From the NCBI RefSeq assembly GCF_000744815.1, contig NZ_JQMQ01000004.1:124001-188000 (forward strand): 64,000 nt of DNA. Reading direction: 5' to 3'. Positions 31,761 through 40,781 of the stretch are shown piece by piece. Under the pieces are notes generated by a model. That model saw only the letters and a list, made by a program, of their open reading frames with translations. It had not been told where the DNA came from and ran no database searches. The stretch comes from Phaeacidiphilus oryzae TH49 (lineage in GTDB: Bacteria > Actinomycetota > Actinomycetes > Streptomycetales > Streptomycetaceae). Position 1 is the stretch's first letter. Every line of letters begins with the position of its first letter. Position numbers and translations under genes: made by a program.

Positions 31761-33062
31761 ATGAGTTTGACGGAGCGGTCGAGCACTCCCGGGGCGGGGG
31801 CGGTGCCGTACGATCCGCGCACCATGCGCCGGGCGCTGCTCGCGGGCAGCATCGGCACCCTGATCGAGTACTTCGACTTCAGTGTCTACGGATATCTGGC
31901 GGTGACGATCGCCCCGCAGTTCTTCCCCGGCAGCGATCCGACGGCCTCGGTGCTGGCCGCGCTGGCGGTCTTCGCCACCGGCCTGGTGGTCCGGCCGATC
32001 GGCGGCGTCTTCTTCGGGTGGATCGGCGACCGGTGGGGCCGGCGGAAGGCCCTGGTCTCCTCGGTGTTGTGCATGGGGGTGGCCAGCAGCCTCACCGGAC
32101 TGCTGCCCACCTACGGCCAGATCGGTGTGGCGGCGGCGATCCTGCTCTTCGTGACAAGAGTGGCCCAGGGGATCTCCTCGGGGGGCGAGTCGGTCGGTGC
32201 CTACACCTACATCTACGAGTCGGCCCCGCCCGAGCGCAGAGCGTTCCTCGGCTCGGTCACGCCCATCGCCTCCAACTTCGGCTTCGTGCTCGCCGCCGCC
32301 TCGGCCGGCGCCATCTCGGCCTTCACCACCGGCGGGCAGATGGCCGCCTGGGGCTGGCGGCTGCCGTTCCTGGCCGCCGTACCGCTCACCGTGCTCTGCC
32401 TGTGGGCCAGGATGCGGATCGAGGACACACCGGAGTTCAAGGTGGCGGCCGAGCGGGCCGACATCCCCGCTGCCCCGATCCGGGAGGTGCTGGCCACTCA
32501 CCGGAGGGCGCTGCTGCAGTCCGTGGGGTTGTCGATGGCGCAGGGTGGCGCGGTCTTCCTCGGCCTCACCTACATCGGGATCCACCTGACCACCGATCTG
32601 GGCTACGGGACCACAGCGGTGTTCTGGCTGACGGCGGGCGTCACGCTGGTCACTGTGCTGCTGATGGCACCGGCCGGCCGGCTGGCCGCGAGGTTCGGCT
32701 GTCGGAGGGTGCTGCTGGTCGGACTGTGCGGATTCCTGGTGACCGCGTACCCGGCGATGCTGCTGATGGGTCTGCACAGTCTCGCTCTGACCGCGGTGGC
32801 CTATCTGCTCTTCATGCTGAGCAGTGCCGTCGTGCAGGTCCCGGCGGCCAGCCTGTGGCCGCACCTCTTCGAGCGTCGGGTCCGCTACACCGGCATGGCG
32901 CTCGGCTACAACGTCGGCACGGTGCTGGCCGGCGGCACCGCTCCGTACATCGCGACCTGGCTGGTGCAGCACACGGGGAACGAGCTCTCGCCGGCGTTCT
33001 TCGTGATGGTGGTCTGTGTGATAGGGATCGGGGCGCTGCTGACCGTGCGCAAGGATCTCTAG
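31761..33062 (+). CDS. MHS-type MFS transporter for the catabolic substrate
   Basis: A 433-residue, 12-helix transporter of the metabolite:H+ symporter (shikimate/alpha-ketoglutarate/proline) type. The family pattern GTLIEYFDFSVYG at the first helix and GWIGDRWGRRKAL between helices 2 and 3 are clear, as is ARMRIEDTPEF after helix 6. AAGGAG precedes ATG 31761. An ACTGA box lies upstream. Position at the edge of the catabolic cluster suggests uptake of its carboxylic-acid substrate, but this is inferred. Confidence 0.86.
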   Translation: MSLTERSSTPGAGAVPYDPRTMRRALLAGSIGTLIEYFDFSVYGYLAVTIAPQFFPGSDPTASVLAALAVFATGLVVRPIGGVFFGWIGDRWGRRKALVSSVLCMGVASSLTGLLPTYGQIGVAAAILLFVTRVAQGISSGGESVGAYTYIYESAPPERRAFLGSVTPIASNFGFVLAAASAGAISAFTTGGQMAAWGWRLPFLAAVPLTVLCLWARMRIEDTPEFKVAAERADIPAAPIREVLATHRRALLQSVGLSMAQGGAVFLGLTYIGIHLTTDLGYGTTAVFWLTAGVTLVTVLLMAPAGRLAARFGCRRVLLVGLCGFLVTAYPAMLLMGLHSLALTAVAYLLFMLSSAVVQVPAASLWPHLFERRVRYTGMALGYNVGTVLAGGTAPYIATWLVQHTGNELSPAFFVMVVCVIGIGALLTVRKDL

Positions 33063-33102
33063 CGGCCCGCGGGCGGCCGACGGGCCCGACCCGCCGGCCG
33101 CT
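33061..33102. terminator. Possible bidirectional terminator
   Basis: AGCGGCC (33061-33067) pairs with GGCCGCT (33096-33102), with further G/C pairing inside, between the convergent transporter and SDR genes. Confidence 0.5.
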
Positions 33103-33113
33103 GCCACCGGTGT

Positions 33114-33848
33114 TCAGCCCGCGCGGCCGTGGCCGATGGTCTGGCCGCCGTCGATCAGGAACTCGCCGCCGGTGGTGTACGAGGCGTCGTCGCTCGCCAG
33201 GAAGAGCACCATGCGGGTGACCTCCTCCGGCTCGCCGATCCGAGGCACCGGCTGATGGGCGAAGAGCTCGGCCGAGACGCTCCGGCCCATGCTGGTACGG
33301 ATCACGCCGGGGTGCACCGAGTTGACGCGTACCCCGGTCCCGGCCATGTCCAGGGCTGCGGCCTTGGTCATTCCGCGTACGCCCCACTTGCCGGCGCCGT
33401 AGCCGATGCCCCCGGCGAAGCCGGTCATGCCGGCGGCCGAGGAGATGTTGACCACGGATCCGCGCCCGCGCCCGCGCATGCCCGGCAGGACGGCGTGCAT
33501 GCCGAGGAAGGAGCCCATCAGATTGACGTCCAGCATCCGCCGGAACTGCTCCGGGGCCTGGTCCTCGACACCGCCGGGGTGGAAGATCCCCGCGTTGTTC
33601 ACCAGGACGTCGACCGGCCCGAAGGCCTCCTCGGCCGCGCCGATCGCCGCCTGCCAGGACTCTTCGCTGGTCACGTCTAGGTGCTGGTAGAGCGCGTCGG
33701 GGAGGTCGGCGGCCAGGGCCCTCCCGTCCGCATCGGCGATATCGCCGACGACCACGCGGGCGCCCTCGGCCGCCAGCCCGCGCGCATGGGAGGCGCCCAT
33801 GCCGTTGGCTCCGCCGGAGACGAGCGCGACTCTTCCGTCGAAACGCAT
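33114..33848 (-). CDS. SDR-family oxidoreductase, hydroxysteroid-dehydrogenase-like
   Basis: A 244-residue classical SDR: SGGANGMGASHARGL nucleotide motif, NNAGIFHPGG, VVNISSAAGMTG, catalytic YGAGKWGVRGMTK, and VHPGVIRTSMG. An Asp after the second strand (VVVGDIADADG) predicts NAD(H). It resembles 3-alpha/20-beta-hydroxysteroid dehydrogenases. GAAGGGAAC precedes ATG 33848. It is the second gene of a leftward pair after the zinc alcohol dehydrogenase, and together they probably oxidise a ring hydroxyl or side-chain alcohol. Confidence 0.88.
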   Translation of the reverse strand: MRFDGRVALVSGGANGMGASHARGLAAEGARVVVGDIADADGRALAADLPDALYQHLDVTSEESWQAAIGAAEEAFGPVDVLVNNAGIFHPGGVEDQAPEQFRRMLDVNLMGSFLGMHAVLPGMRGRGRGSVVNISSAAGMTGFAGGIGYGAGKWGVRGMTKAAALDMAGTGVRVNSVHPGVIRTSMGRSVSAELFAHQPVPRIGEPEEVTRMVLFLASDDASYTTGGEFLIDGGQTIGHGRAG

Positions 33849-33921
33849 TGAGGTTCCCTTCGTCGGCTCTGCGGATGCGTGCGCAGGGTGCGCGCGCCGG
33901 TGCGCGCGGACGCACGGTGCT

Positions 33922-34989
33922 TCAGGAAGCGGCGTCGTCGGGGACGAGTACGGCTCGGCCTCGCCCGCGGCCGGCGCGCAGCCGGCCGAAGGCCTCGGCC
34001 GCGGCGGAGAGCGGGAACTCCTCAGTCTCCACGCGGATCGCCCCCGACCGCGCCAGCGCGACCACCTCGGCGAGCTCGGCACGGGAGCCCCAGAACGGCA
34101 GCGAGAGCCGGAAGCCGGGCGGGAGGAAGCCGGGCTTCCGGACCGTCAGCTGCCCGCCGCCGCTGCCGACGAGTGCCAGTTCGCCGCCGGGCCGCAGGAC
34201 CCGGGTCGCCAGTTCCACCGTCTCTTCGGTGCCGGCGAAGTCGAGCACCGCGTCCAGGGCGCGGGCGTGGCCGGCGCGCGCCCGGAGCTCATCGGCGGTG
34301 TCCGGTCGGATCAAGGTGGCGAAGTCCGCGCCAGAGCGCTGGGCGAGGGCGAGCGCCGCCTCCCGAACGTCGACCGCCAGCACCCGGCACGGGGTGGTCG
34401 CGCTGAGGACCTGGACGGCCAGGTGGCCGAGACCGCCGACGCCGATCACCAGGACGCTGCCGCCGCCTTCCCTGAGCGATCGGCTCAGCCCGGCCACAGC
34501 GTGGTAGGAGGTCAGCCCGGCGTCCGAGAGCGGTGCCGCCTGGCTGGCCGGCAGTCCGCCGATCGGGACCAGGTAGCGGGTGGAGGGGACGAGGACGTAC
34601 TCGGCCATCCCTCCGTCCCGGCCGAGCCCGACTCCGTGCCAGTCGAGGGTGTTCCGGCGATCGCAGTAGTTGTCCCGGCCGGCCGCGCAGCGCTCGCATT
34701 CGGCGCAGCCCCACGGGCCGTAGAGCACCACCCGTTCGCCGGCGACGGCAGCGCCGCCCGGGGCGGCGTCGGGGCCGAGTTCGGTGATGCGTCCGGCGAC
34801 CTCGTGCCCGAGGGTGAACGGCGTTCGGTAGGGGAGGTCCCCCGGTGCGCTGTCCGCCACATGGAGGTCGGAACGGCAGAGGCCGGCAGCCTCCACGCGC
34901 ACCAGCACCTCGGTGCCCTTCGGTACCGGTCGTTCCACTTCGGTGAGTTCCGGTCGCCTGCCCCACTCCAGCAGTCGCAGCGCCCTCAT
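33922..34989 (-). CDS. Zinc-dependent NAD alcohol dehydrogenase
   Basis: A 355-residue medium-chain alcohol dehydrogenase. The catalytic zinc ligands are in AGLCRSDLH and TLGHEVAG, and the four structural-zinc cysteines in CAECERCAAGRDNYC. The Rossmann motif is VIGVGGLGHLAVQ, with Asp at the end of the next strand (LAVDVREA), which favours NAD. It heads the leftward pair with the SDR at 33114 and is divergent from the SDR at 35093, with an ACTGA box in the shared gap. It likely oxidises a hydroxylated pathway intermediate. Confidence 0.9.
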   Translation of the reverse strand: MRALRLLEWGRRPELTEVERPVPKGTEVLVRVEAAGLCRSDLHVADSAPGDLPYRTPFTLGHEVAGRITELGPDAAPGGAAVAGERVVLYGPWGCAECERCAAGRDNYCDRRNTLDWHGVGLGRDGGMAEYVLVPSTRYLVPIGGLPASQAAPLSDAGLTSYHAVAGLSRSLREGGGSVLVIGVGGLGHLAVQVLSATTPCRVLAVDVREAALALAQRSGADFATLIRPDTADELRARAGHARALDAVLDFAGTEETVELATRVLRPGGELALVGSGGGQLTVRKPGFLPPGFRLSLPFWGSRAELAEVVALARSGAIRVETEEFPLSAAAEAFGRLRAGRGRGRAVLVPDDAAS

Positions 34990-35055
34990 GCCGCACCCTC
35001 CCGGGTCTTGTCAGTGGTCTTCCCAGCGAGTTTAGTTCGGACCATAACAGAGATG

Positions 35056-35069
35056 AAGTCAGTTCAGTA
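35056..35069. promoter_or_regulatory. ACTGA box between divergent ADH and SDR genes
   Basis: On the minus strand this reads TACTGAACTGACTT, matching TACTGAGTTCAGTT at 31687 in 10 of 14 positions and the box before the 46059 operon more closely. It lies 24 bases from the SDR start and 67 from the ADH start. Confidence 0.6.
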
Positions 35070-35092
35070 CAGCAGGAGGAGGGATCGGTCGC

Positions 35093-35896
35093 ATGGGTTC
35101 GAGAGGCGTGGGTGAGCGGTTTCAAGGCGCGGTCGCGATGGTGACCGGCGCAGGTTCCGGGATGGGCGCGGCGGTCGCCCGCGGACTCGCCGCCGAGGGG
35201 GCGCGGTGCGTCGTCCTCGCTGATGTGGACGGCGACAGTGCGCGGGCGGTCGCCGAGGGGTTGCCCGCGGGGGAGGCGGTCGCTCTGGACGTGGCCGACG
35301 CGGCGGCCGTGGACGCGGCCGTCGAAGAGGTGCTGGGCCGCTATGGACGGCTTGATGTGCTGGTGCACGCGGCCGGGGTGGACGACCCGGCGGCCAAGCG
35401 GCTGATCGCGGAGGCGGTCACCTCCGGCCGTCCGCCGGAGGTGACCCATCTACTGGACGACGCGGCCTGGCGGCGTGTCATGCGGATCAATCTGGACGGC
35501 ACCTTCCATCTGCTGCGGGCGGCCGTCCGGGCGATGCGGCCGGCCGGGGCGGGCGCGATCGTGGTGATCGGGTCCTCCTCGGTCTTCGACACCCCCGTCG
35601 GCTATCCCCACTACGCCGCCTCCAAGGCAGGCGTCCACGCGATGAGTCAGGCGGTGGCCAAGGAGGTCATCGCCTCCGGGATTCGGGTGAACGTGGTCGC
35701 GCCGGGGCCGACCGACACGGGGATGGCCGCGCGCACTCCGGCGGCGCTGCGGGCCGGTTTCGCGGATCCGCGGGTGCGGCCGTACGCGACGGCGGAGGAG
35801 ATCGCGGACATCGCGCTCTTCCTGGCGAGCGAGGCGGCGGCGAATCTGGTCGGGGCGGTGCTGCTGGCCAATGGCGGGCGGTTCACCGCGACCTGA
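35093..35896 (+). CDS. SDR-family oxidoreductase
   Basis: A 267-residue classical SDR. Motifs: TGAGSGMGAAVARGLA, HAAGVDD in place of the usual NNAG, VVIGSSSVFDTP, catalytic YAASKAGVHAMSQ and APGPTDTGMAAR. LADVDGDS after the second strand predicts NAD(H). It is divergent from the zinc ADH and is followed by a terminator. Its VHAAG variant and the insert before VTHLLDDAAW set it apart from the other SDRs in the cluster. Confidence 0.86.
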   Translation: MGSRGVGERFQGAVAMVTGAGSGMGAAVARGLAAEGARCVVLADVDGDSARAVAEGLPAGEAVALDVADAAAVDAAVEEVLGRYGRLDVLVHAAGVDDPAAKRLIAEAVTSGRPPEVTHLLDDAAWRRVMRINLDGTFHLLRAAVRAMRPAGAGAIVVIGSSSVFDTPVGYPHYAASKAGVHAMSQAVAKEVIASGIRVNVVAPGPTDTGMAARTPAALRAGFADPRVRPYATAEEIADIALFLASEAAANLVGAVLLANGGRFTAT

Positions 35897-35917
35897 GTGG
35901 GGGACTGTGCCGGCGCT

Positions 35918-35943
35918 GAGGGCGCAGCGGTCTCACCGCCCTC
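35918..35943 (+). terminator. Intrinsic terminator hairpin
   Basis: GAGGGCG (35918-35924) pairs with CGCCCTC (35937-35943) around a 12-base loop, followed by TTGTG, 21 bases after the SDR stop. Confidence 0.6.
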
Positions 35944-35953
35944 TTGTGATATG

Positions 35954-35967
35954 AACCAAATTCGGTT
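35954..35967. promoter_or_regulatory. AT-rich palindrome upstream of the flavoprotein operon
   Basis: AACCAAATTCGGTT is a near-perfect 14-base palindrome 38 bases before the flavoprotein start. A close relative, AATTAGATTCGGTT, lies upstream of the other large operon at 45962, so both may bind the same regulator. Confidence 0.55.
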
Positions 35968-36005
35968 TAGCTTTTCGGGTCGGACCGGTCGACGAAGGGA
36001 GTCGC

Positions 36006-37340
36006 ATGCGCGCGGAGGCGGAACGGGTCGATCTGCTGGTCATCGGAGCGGGAATGGCGGGACTGACCGCGGCGGCCCGCGCCGTCAGGGCCGGGCTGAG
36101 CGTGGCGGTCGCCGAGGTCGGTCCGGATGTCGGCGGCTCCGCCCGGTTCGCGGGCTACGCTTGGACGGCCCCGAGCCACGAGGTGATGGACCGGCAGAAT
36201 CCGCGCGGGGACACCGCGCTCAAGCGGGCGCTGGTGGACCGGTTCGACGCGGGCATCGCCTGGATCCGCTCGATCGGGGTGGAGGCCAAGGACGCCCAGC
36301 CCATTCTGGGCTTCGGCCGGGGCCATCAGTTCGACACCAATCACTATGCGGACACCTGCCGCCGGCTGGTCCTGGAGGGCGGCGGCGAACTGCTGCTGGA
36401 GACGGAGACCGAGCGGCTGCTCGTCGAGGGCGGCGCGGTGGTCGGTGCAGAGCTCTGCTCGGCCGGCGGCGGTCGGCGGAGGATTTCGGCCGGCGCCACC
36501 CTTCTGGCGACCGGCGGCTTCCAGGGCGACCTCGGCCTCCGCACCGAGCACGTCCACCCGTACGCCGACCGGATGCGGCTGCGCGCCAACCCGCACAGCC
36601 GGGGCGCCGGTTACCGACTCGCCACGGCGGCGGGCGCGGCCGCCGGCCCGGCCGACGCCGGCTTCTACGGCCATCTCGTGCCGACCGGCATCCCCTTCGC
36701 CGACCCCGTCGACTTCGTCGATCTGACGCTCTACTACAGCGAGCACGCCCTGCTGCTCAACCTCCGCAACGAGCGGTTCACCGACGAGACGCTGGGCGAC
36801 CACCTCACCGCGATGGCCCTGCTCGACCAGCCGGAGAGCCGAGGCCTGCTGATCGCCGACGCCCGGGTATTCCGCGACTGGATCGGCGGCTCCTACGTGG
36901 AGGGCGCCGTGGCCGTGGACAAGTTCGCCCTGGCGAGCAAGCGCGGCGGCCGGGTCGGGCTGGCCGAGGACCTGGACGAGCTCGCCTGGCTGCCCGAGGA
37001 GTGGGGCTACCGCGGGGAGGCGGTCCGGGACGCCGTCCGGCGGTTCAACAAGCAGGCGGCGGGCAGCGGTTCTCTCACCCCCGGCCGCGAGTTCGACCGG
37101 CTCCCGCTCGACGAGCCGCCGTACTACGTGATCGAGACTGAGCCGGCGATCACCTTCCCGTTCCACGGAGTGCGCATCGACGACCGGGCGCGGGCGCTCG
37201 GTGCGGACGGGCGGCCGATCCCCGGCCTTCTCGCGGCCGGCTCCGACACGGGTGGGCTCTGGCACCGGGCGTACGCGGGCGGCCTCGCCTCCGCCCTGGT
37301 CTTCGGGCTGACCGCGGCGGCGAGCGCCGCCGAACTCTGA
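36006..37340 (+). CDS. FAD-dependent oxidoreductase, KstD/fumarate-reductase-like
   Basis: A 444-residue flavoprotein of the 3-ketosteroid-dehydrogenase/fumarate-reductase-flavoprotein superfamily. The FAD motif is DLLVIGAGMAGLTAAARA, followed by VGGSARFAGY, the NPHSRGAGYRLATAAGA segment and the C-terminal LLAAGSDTGGLWHRAYAGGLASALVFG. It is shorter than typical KstD proteins (about 510-570 residues), so a different ring substrate is likely. It probably desaturates or reduces a cyclic enone. GAAGGGAG precedes ATG 36006; it is 17 bases from the acyl-CoA dehydrogenase and heads a three-gene operon. Confidence 0.84.
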   Translation: MRAEAERVDLLVIGAGMAGLTAAARAVRAGLSVAVAEVGPDVGGSARFAGYAWTAPSHEVMDRQNPRGDTALKRALVDRFDAGIAWIRSIGVEAKDAQPILGFGRGHQFDTNHYADTCRRLVLEGGGELLLETETERLLVEGGAVVGAELCSAGGGRRRISAGATLLATGGFQGDLGLRTEHVHPYADRMRLRANPHSRGAGYRLATAAGAAAGPADAGFYGHLVPTGIPFADPVDFVDLTLYYSEHALLLNLRNERFTDETLGDHLTAMALLDQPESRGLLIADARVFRDWIGGSYVEGAVAVDKFALASKRGGRVGLAEDLDELAWLPEEWGYRGEAVRDAVRRFNKQAAGSGSLTPGREFDRLPLDEPPYYVIETEPAITFPFHGVRIDDRARALGADGRPIPGLLAAGSDTGGLWHRAYAGGLASALVFGLTAAASAAEL

Positions 37341-37357
37341 AAGGGGAACGGAAACCC

Positions 37358-38521
37358 ATGCAAGCCACCGACCCACGACGCCCCCAGATCGATCCGCGGT
37401 TGCTCGCTGAGAGTGCTGAGCAGGGTGAACTCCGGGCCGTGCTACGGGAGTTCTTCGCCGAGGCCGGCGGGCCCGAGGAGGCCCGCGCACAGGCCGGGAG
37501 CCGGCGCGGCTACGACGAGAAGCGATGGGCGCGGCTCGCCGGTGAGATCGGCGTGCATGGTCTGGCCGTGCCGGAGGAGTACGGCGGGGCCGGGTACACC
37601 TTCGCCGAACTCGCGGTCGCCCTGGAGGAGTCGGGGCGCGTCCTCTACGGGGGACCGCTGCTCTCCACCGTGGTGCTGGCCGGGCAGGCGCTGCTGGCGG
37701 CCGGGGACCGGTCGGCCTGCGCCCGCTATCTGCCGCGGATCACGGACGGCTCGCTCACCGCGACCGTAGCGGGTTTCGAGGGCAGGGCGACCGGCGTGAC
37801 CGCCGAACAGGGCGCGTCCGGGCCGCTGCTGCGCGGCTACGCGGACTTCGTGCTGGACGGAGCTGAGGCCGGACTGATCCTGGTCCGCGCCGCGACCCCG
37901 GCCGGCCCCGCGCTGTTCGCCTGCGAGCCGTCGGCCGGCACCTCCGCCCGCACTCCGCTGCGGGTCCTGGACGAGACGCGCCGGCAGGCTCGGGTGGAGT
38001 TCCGCGGGGCCCCCGCGCTGGCCGTGGGGACGGCGGAAGAGACGCGGGCGGCCGTCGCGGCGGCACTGGACGCCGGGCGGGCCGGGCTGGCCGCGGAGCA
38101 GGTGGGCGGAAGCGGCCACGCCTTGGGCGCCACCGTCGAATTCGTCCGGCAGCGGCAGCAGTTCGGACGGCCCATCGGCTCCTTCCAGGCGGTCAAGCAT
38201 CGACTGGCGGACGTCCTGGTGGAGCTGGAGGCGGCGCGCTCGGCCTCGGCCTTCGCCACCGCCTGCGCCGCCGGCGCCTCGACCGAACTGCCGCTGGCTG
38301 CCCGGGCCGCCGCCGTGGTGTGCTCCGCGACCTTCCGCCGGGCCGTCGCCGAGTACGTCCAACTGCACGGCGGCATCGGATTCACCTGGGAGCATCCGGC
38401 GCACCTTTACGTCCGGCGGGCGCGCAGCGCCGAGGCGCTGTTCGGCACCGCCGACCGCAATCGGGCCGAGCTGGCCGAACTGATCGGCCTGGGTGCCGAG
38501 TCCGGTCCGTCCGCCGCATGA
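37358..38521 (+). CDS. Acyl-CoA dehydrogenase
   Basis: A 387-residue acyl-CoA dehydrogenase. Family signatures include LAVPEEYGGAGYTFAELAVALEE, FVRQRQQFGRPIGSFQAVKHRLADV and VQLHGGIGFTWEHPAHLYVRRA. It lacks a long central flavin-loop motif of the AYALTEPxAGSD type, which marks the divergent FadE branch common in actinomycete steroid side-chain clusters, where many members form heteromers. It overlaps the next gene as ATGA. The expected reaction is alpha,beta-desaturation of an acyl-CoA. Confidence 0.88.
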   Translation: MQATDPRRPQIDPRLLAESAEQGELRAVLREFFAEAGGPEEARAQAGSRRGYDEKRWARLAGEIGVHGLAVPEEYGGAGYTFAELAVALEESGRVLYGGPLLSTVVLAGQALLAAGDRSACARYLPRITDGSLTATVAGFEGRATGVTAEQGASGPLLRGYADFVLDGAEAGLILVRAATPAGPALFACEPSAGTSARTPLRVLDETRRQARVEFRGAPALAVGTAEETRAAVAAALDAGRAGLAAEQVGGSGHALGATVEFVRQRQQFGRPIGSFQAVKHRLADVLVELEAARSASAFATACAAGASTELPLAARAAAVVCSATFRRAVAEYVQLHGGIGFTWEHPAHLYVRRARSAEALFGTADRNRAELAELIGLGAESGPSAA

Positions 38522-40485
38522 GCGAGGAGACCGGGATGGCATCGGGCGCCCACCGCACCTTCGCCGAGCCGTTCACTCTCGGCGGCCACGTCCTTCGCAA
38601 CCGCCTGGTCGCCACCGCGCACGCCACCGCCGCGGTCGCGGACGGCGCTCCCACGGCGGAGGACGTGGCCTACTGGCGGCGCCTCGCCGAGGGCGGCGCA
38701 GGGATGGTGGTCACCGGGGGGACCGCCGTGGCGCCCGAATCAACGCTGCCGATGCGCTATCTCACCGAGGCCTGGCGCCCCGAGACCGTGGACGCGGTCC
38801 GCCGGCGGGCCGAGGCGATCAGCGGGCGCGGCGCCCTGGCCGTCGCCCAGCTCGTCCACCTCGGCCGGGAGACCCTGGGCGCCGGGACCTACTACCCTCC
38901 GGTGTCCGCGGCGGCCGTGCGCTCGCCCCGGGAGGCCGCCGCCCCGCGCCCGCTGAGCACGGCAGAGGCGCGCGGTGTCGTGGAGGCCTTCCGGATCTCC
39001 GCCGGTCACAGCGTCGAGGCCGGATTCCACGGGGTGGAGCTTCATGCGGGCCACGGCTATCTGCTGGCGCAGTTCCTCTCGCGGACGAACAACAGGCGGA
39101 CCGACGAGTACGGTGACCGGATCGCCCTGCTCGCTCAGGTGATCGAGGCGATTCGGGACGAGACGGGGGAGGGAGCCGTCCTTGGCGTACGGGTCTCCGT
39201 GGAGCCGGGAGCGGACTCCGGGCTCGGCCTGGACGACCTGCTGGAGCTGCTGCCCCGGTTGTACGCGGCCGCGCCTTTCAGCTACGCCAACATCACCACC
39301 GGCGTCCGCAACACCTATGTCCCCGGAATGGCCACCACGCGCCCCCCACTGCTGGACTCCGTGCGGCGGCTGCGGGCTGCCGTCCGGGCGCCGCTGCTGA
39401 TCAGCCAGGGTTTCCGCTCGGCGACCGACATCGAAGCCGCACTCGTGGCAGGGGCCGACCTGGTCGGGATGGCCCGTCCGTTCATCGCCGACCCCGACTT
39501 CGCCCGTAAGGCGATTTCCGGAGAGGAGCGGTCCATCCGCCCCTGCACCGGCTGCAACGAGGGTTGCCGCACGTTCGAACCGACCGGGTCCTGCGCGGTC
39601 AACCCCGACCTCGCGCCACCCGGGGCCGAGCGCCGCCCCGCTCTACCGTTGCTGGTCGCCCGTCCGGGTACGCGCGCCAGGACCGGCAGCGACGCGGTCG
39701 CGGTGCTGGGAGCCGGGCCCGCCGGGATGGAATACGCGATGACGGCGGCCGGCGCCGGAGTCGTGGTGACCGTCTACGATCCCGCGCCGGAGGCGGGCGG
39801 CCAGGCCCGCCTGGCCTCGCTTGCTCCGCACCGTCCCGGCTGGCAGACCTTCGTCGACTACCAGCGGGAGCGGTTGGCCGACCTGGGGGTGCGGATGCTC
39901 CTCGGGGTCTCGCCGGACGCGGGCGAACTCGCTGGGTACGGCCGGGTTGTGCTGGCCACGGGTGCCGAGGAGGCGGTCGTCCCGATACCGGGCGAGCTGC
40001 CGACCGTCACCAGCACCGACTTCCTCCGGCGGCACCGGGAGTTGGTGGCCGGGGCACCGAGGATCGCCGTGCTGGACGACGGGTTCGGATGGTGGCAGGG
40101 GATCAGCGCGGTGGAGTGCGCGATCGCGGCCGGTGCGGCCGAGGTCACCTTGATCACTCCCGGCAACGGCTTCGCCACCGGCCTGTCGGCGGAGAACCGC
40201 ACCCAGTTGCTGCACAGGCTGGCCGGTGCCCCGTTGCGGGTCCGCGCGCTGTGGACGGCCGTCGAGTCGGCCGTCGGCGGGCTGCACCTGCGTCATGAGC
40301 TGGACGGCAGGACGGTGGAGGCCGCGGCCGACCTGCTGGTGACGGTCGGCGAGCGCCTCGCCCGCAGGCCGGAGTGGGCCCCGGAGCCCCACCAGACCGT
40401 CCATGCGATCGGCGACTGCCTCGTCCCCCGCCGGATCGCCCACGCCGTCGGGGAGGGACGGGCGGCGGCGCTCGCACGACCCTGA
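38518..40485 (+). CDS. OYE-type NADH:flavin oxidoreductase with Fe-S and FAD domain
   Basis: A 655-residue enzyme with a TIM-barrel FMN domain (residues about 8-350; FHGVELHAGHGYLLAQFLS, RTDEYGDRIALL), a four-cysteine Fe-S cluster (CTGCNEGC and the Cys of GSCAVNP) and a C-terminal FAD/NAD(P) domain (VAVLGAGPAGMEYAMTAAGAG). This is the layout of 2,4-dienoyl-CoA reductase, enoate reductases and the BaiCD/BaiH bile-acid enzymes. It should pass electrons from NAD(P)H to a conjugated double bond, perhaps the product of the flavoprotein or acyl-CoA dehydrogenase upstream. ATG 38518 overlaps the upstream stop. Confidence 0.88.
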   Translation: MSEETGMASGAHRTFAEPFTLGGHVLRNRLVATAHATAAVADGAPTAEDVAYWRRLAEGGAGMVVTGGTAVAPESTLPMRYLTEAWRPETVDAVRRRAEAISGRGALAVAQLVHLGRETLGAGTYYPPVSAAAVRSPREAAAPRPLSTAEARGVVEAFRISAGHSVEAGFHGVELHAGHGYLLAQFLSRTNNRRTDEYGDRIALLAQVIEAIRDETGEGAVLGVRVSVEPGADSGLGLDDLLELLPRLYAAAPFSYANITTGVRNTYVPGMATTRPPLLDSVRRLRAAVRAPLLISQGFRSATDIEAALVAGADLVGMARPFIADPDFARKAISGEERSIRPCTGCNEGCRTFEPTGSCAVNPDLAPPGAERRPALPLLVARPGTRARTGSDAVAVLGAGPAGMEYAMTAAGAGVVVTVYDPAPEAGGQARLASLAPHRPGWQTFVDYQRERLADLGVRMLLGVSPDAGELAGYGRVVLATGAEEAVVPIPGELPTVTSTDFLRRHRELVAGAPRIAVLDDGFGWWQGISAVECAIAAGAAEVTLITPGNGFATGLSAENRTQLLHRLAGAPLRVRALWTAVESAVGGLHLRHELDGRTVEAAADLLVTVGERLARRPEWAPEPHQTVHAIGDCLVPRRIAHAVGEGRAAALARP

Positions 40486-40504
40486 CCGTCAGGCGTTGAG
40501 GCGC

Positions 40505-40717
40505 TCAGGCCTTGCGCCGGTACTGGCCGCCGACCTCGAAGAATGCTTCGGTGATCTGGGGTGCCGGTACGAACTCTGCCGCCGGCCGCCCACGACGGCG
40601 ATCTCGCGGCGGCATCACCCCTACGGGTGCGACTGCGTCCGAGACGTATGGCGTCTCGGTCACGGACGAACGTGTCACTTGGGTGATTACCTGTCTTTTC
40701 ATCTGATGGTGCGTCAT
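40505..40717 (-). CDS. Small hypothetical protein
   Basis: A 70-residue reading frame, MTHHQMKRQVITQVTRSSVT at the start and AAEFVPAPQITEAFFEVGGQ near the end. An AGAGGG stretch about 10 bases before ATG 40717 may be its ribosome site; an internal ATG (40702) is possible. Codon choice looks like real coding. It is divergent from the LAXTG surface protein and convergent with the catabolic operon. No family is recognised; a modified-peptide precursor cannot be excluded, but no modifying enzymes lie nearby. Confidence 0.4.
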   Translation of the reverse strand: MTHHQMKRQVITQVTRSSVTETPYVSDAVAPVGVMPPRDRRRGRPAAEFVPAPQITEAFFEVGGQYRRKA

Positions 40718-40781
40718 CCGCGGGTATCCCTCTGGGGTCTTCCTGGTCCTCGCCACCCGAATCCATGAGAGGCCGTAGCCC

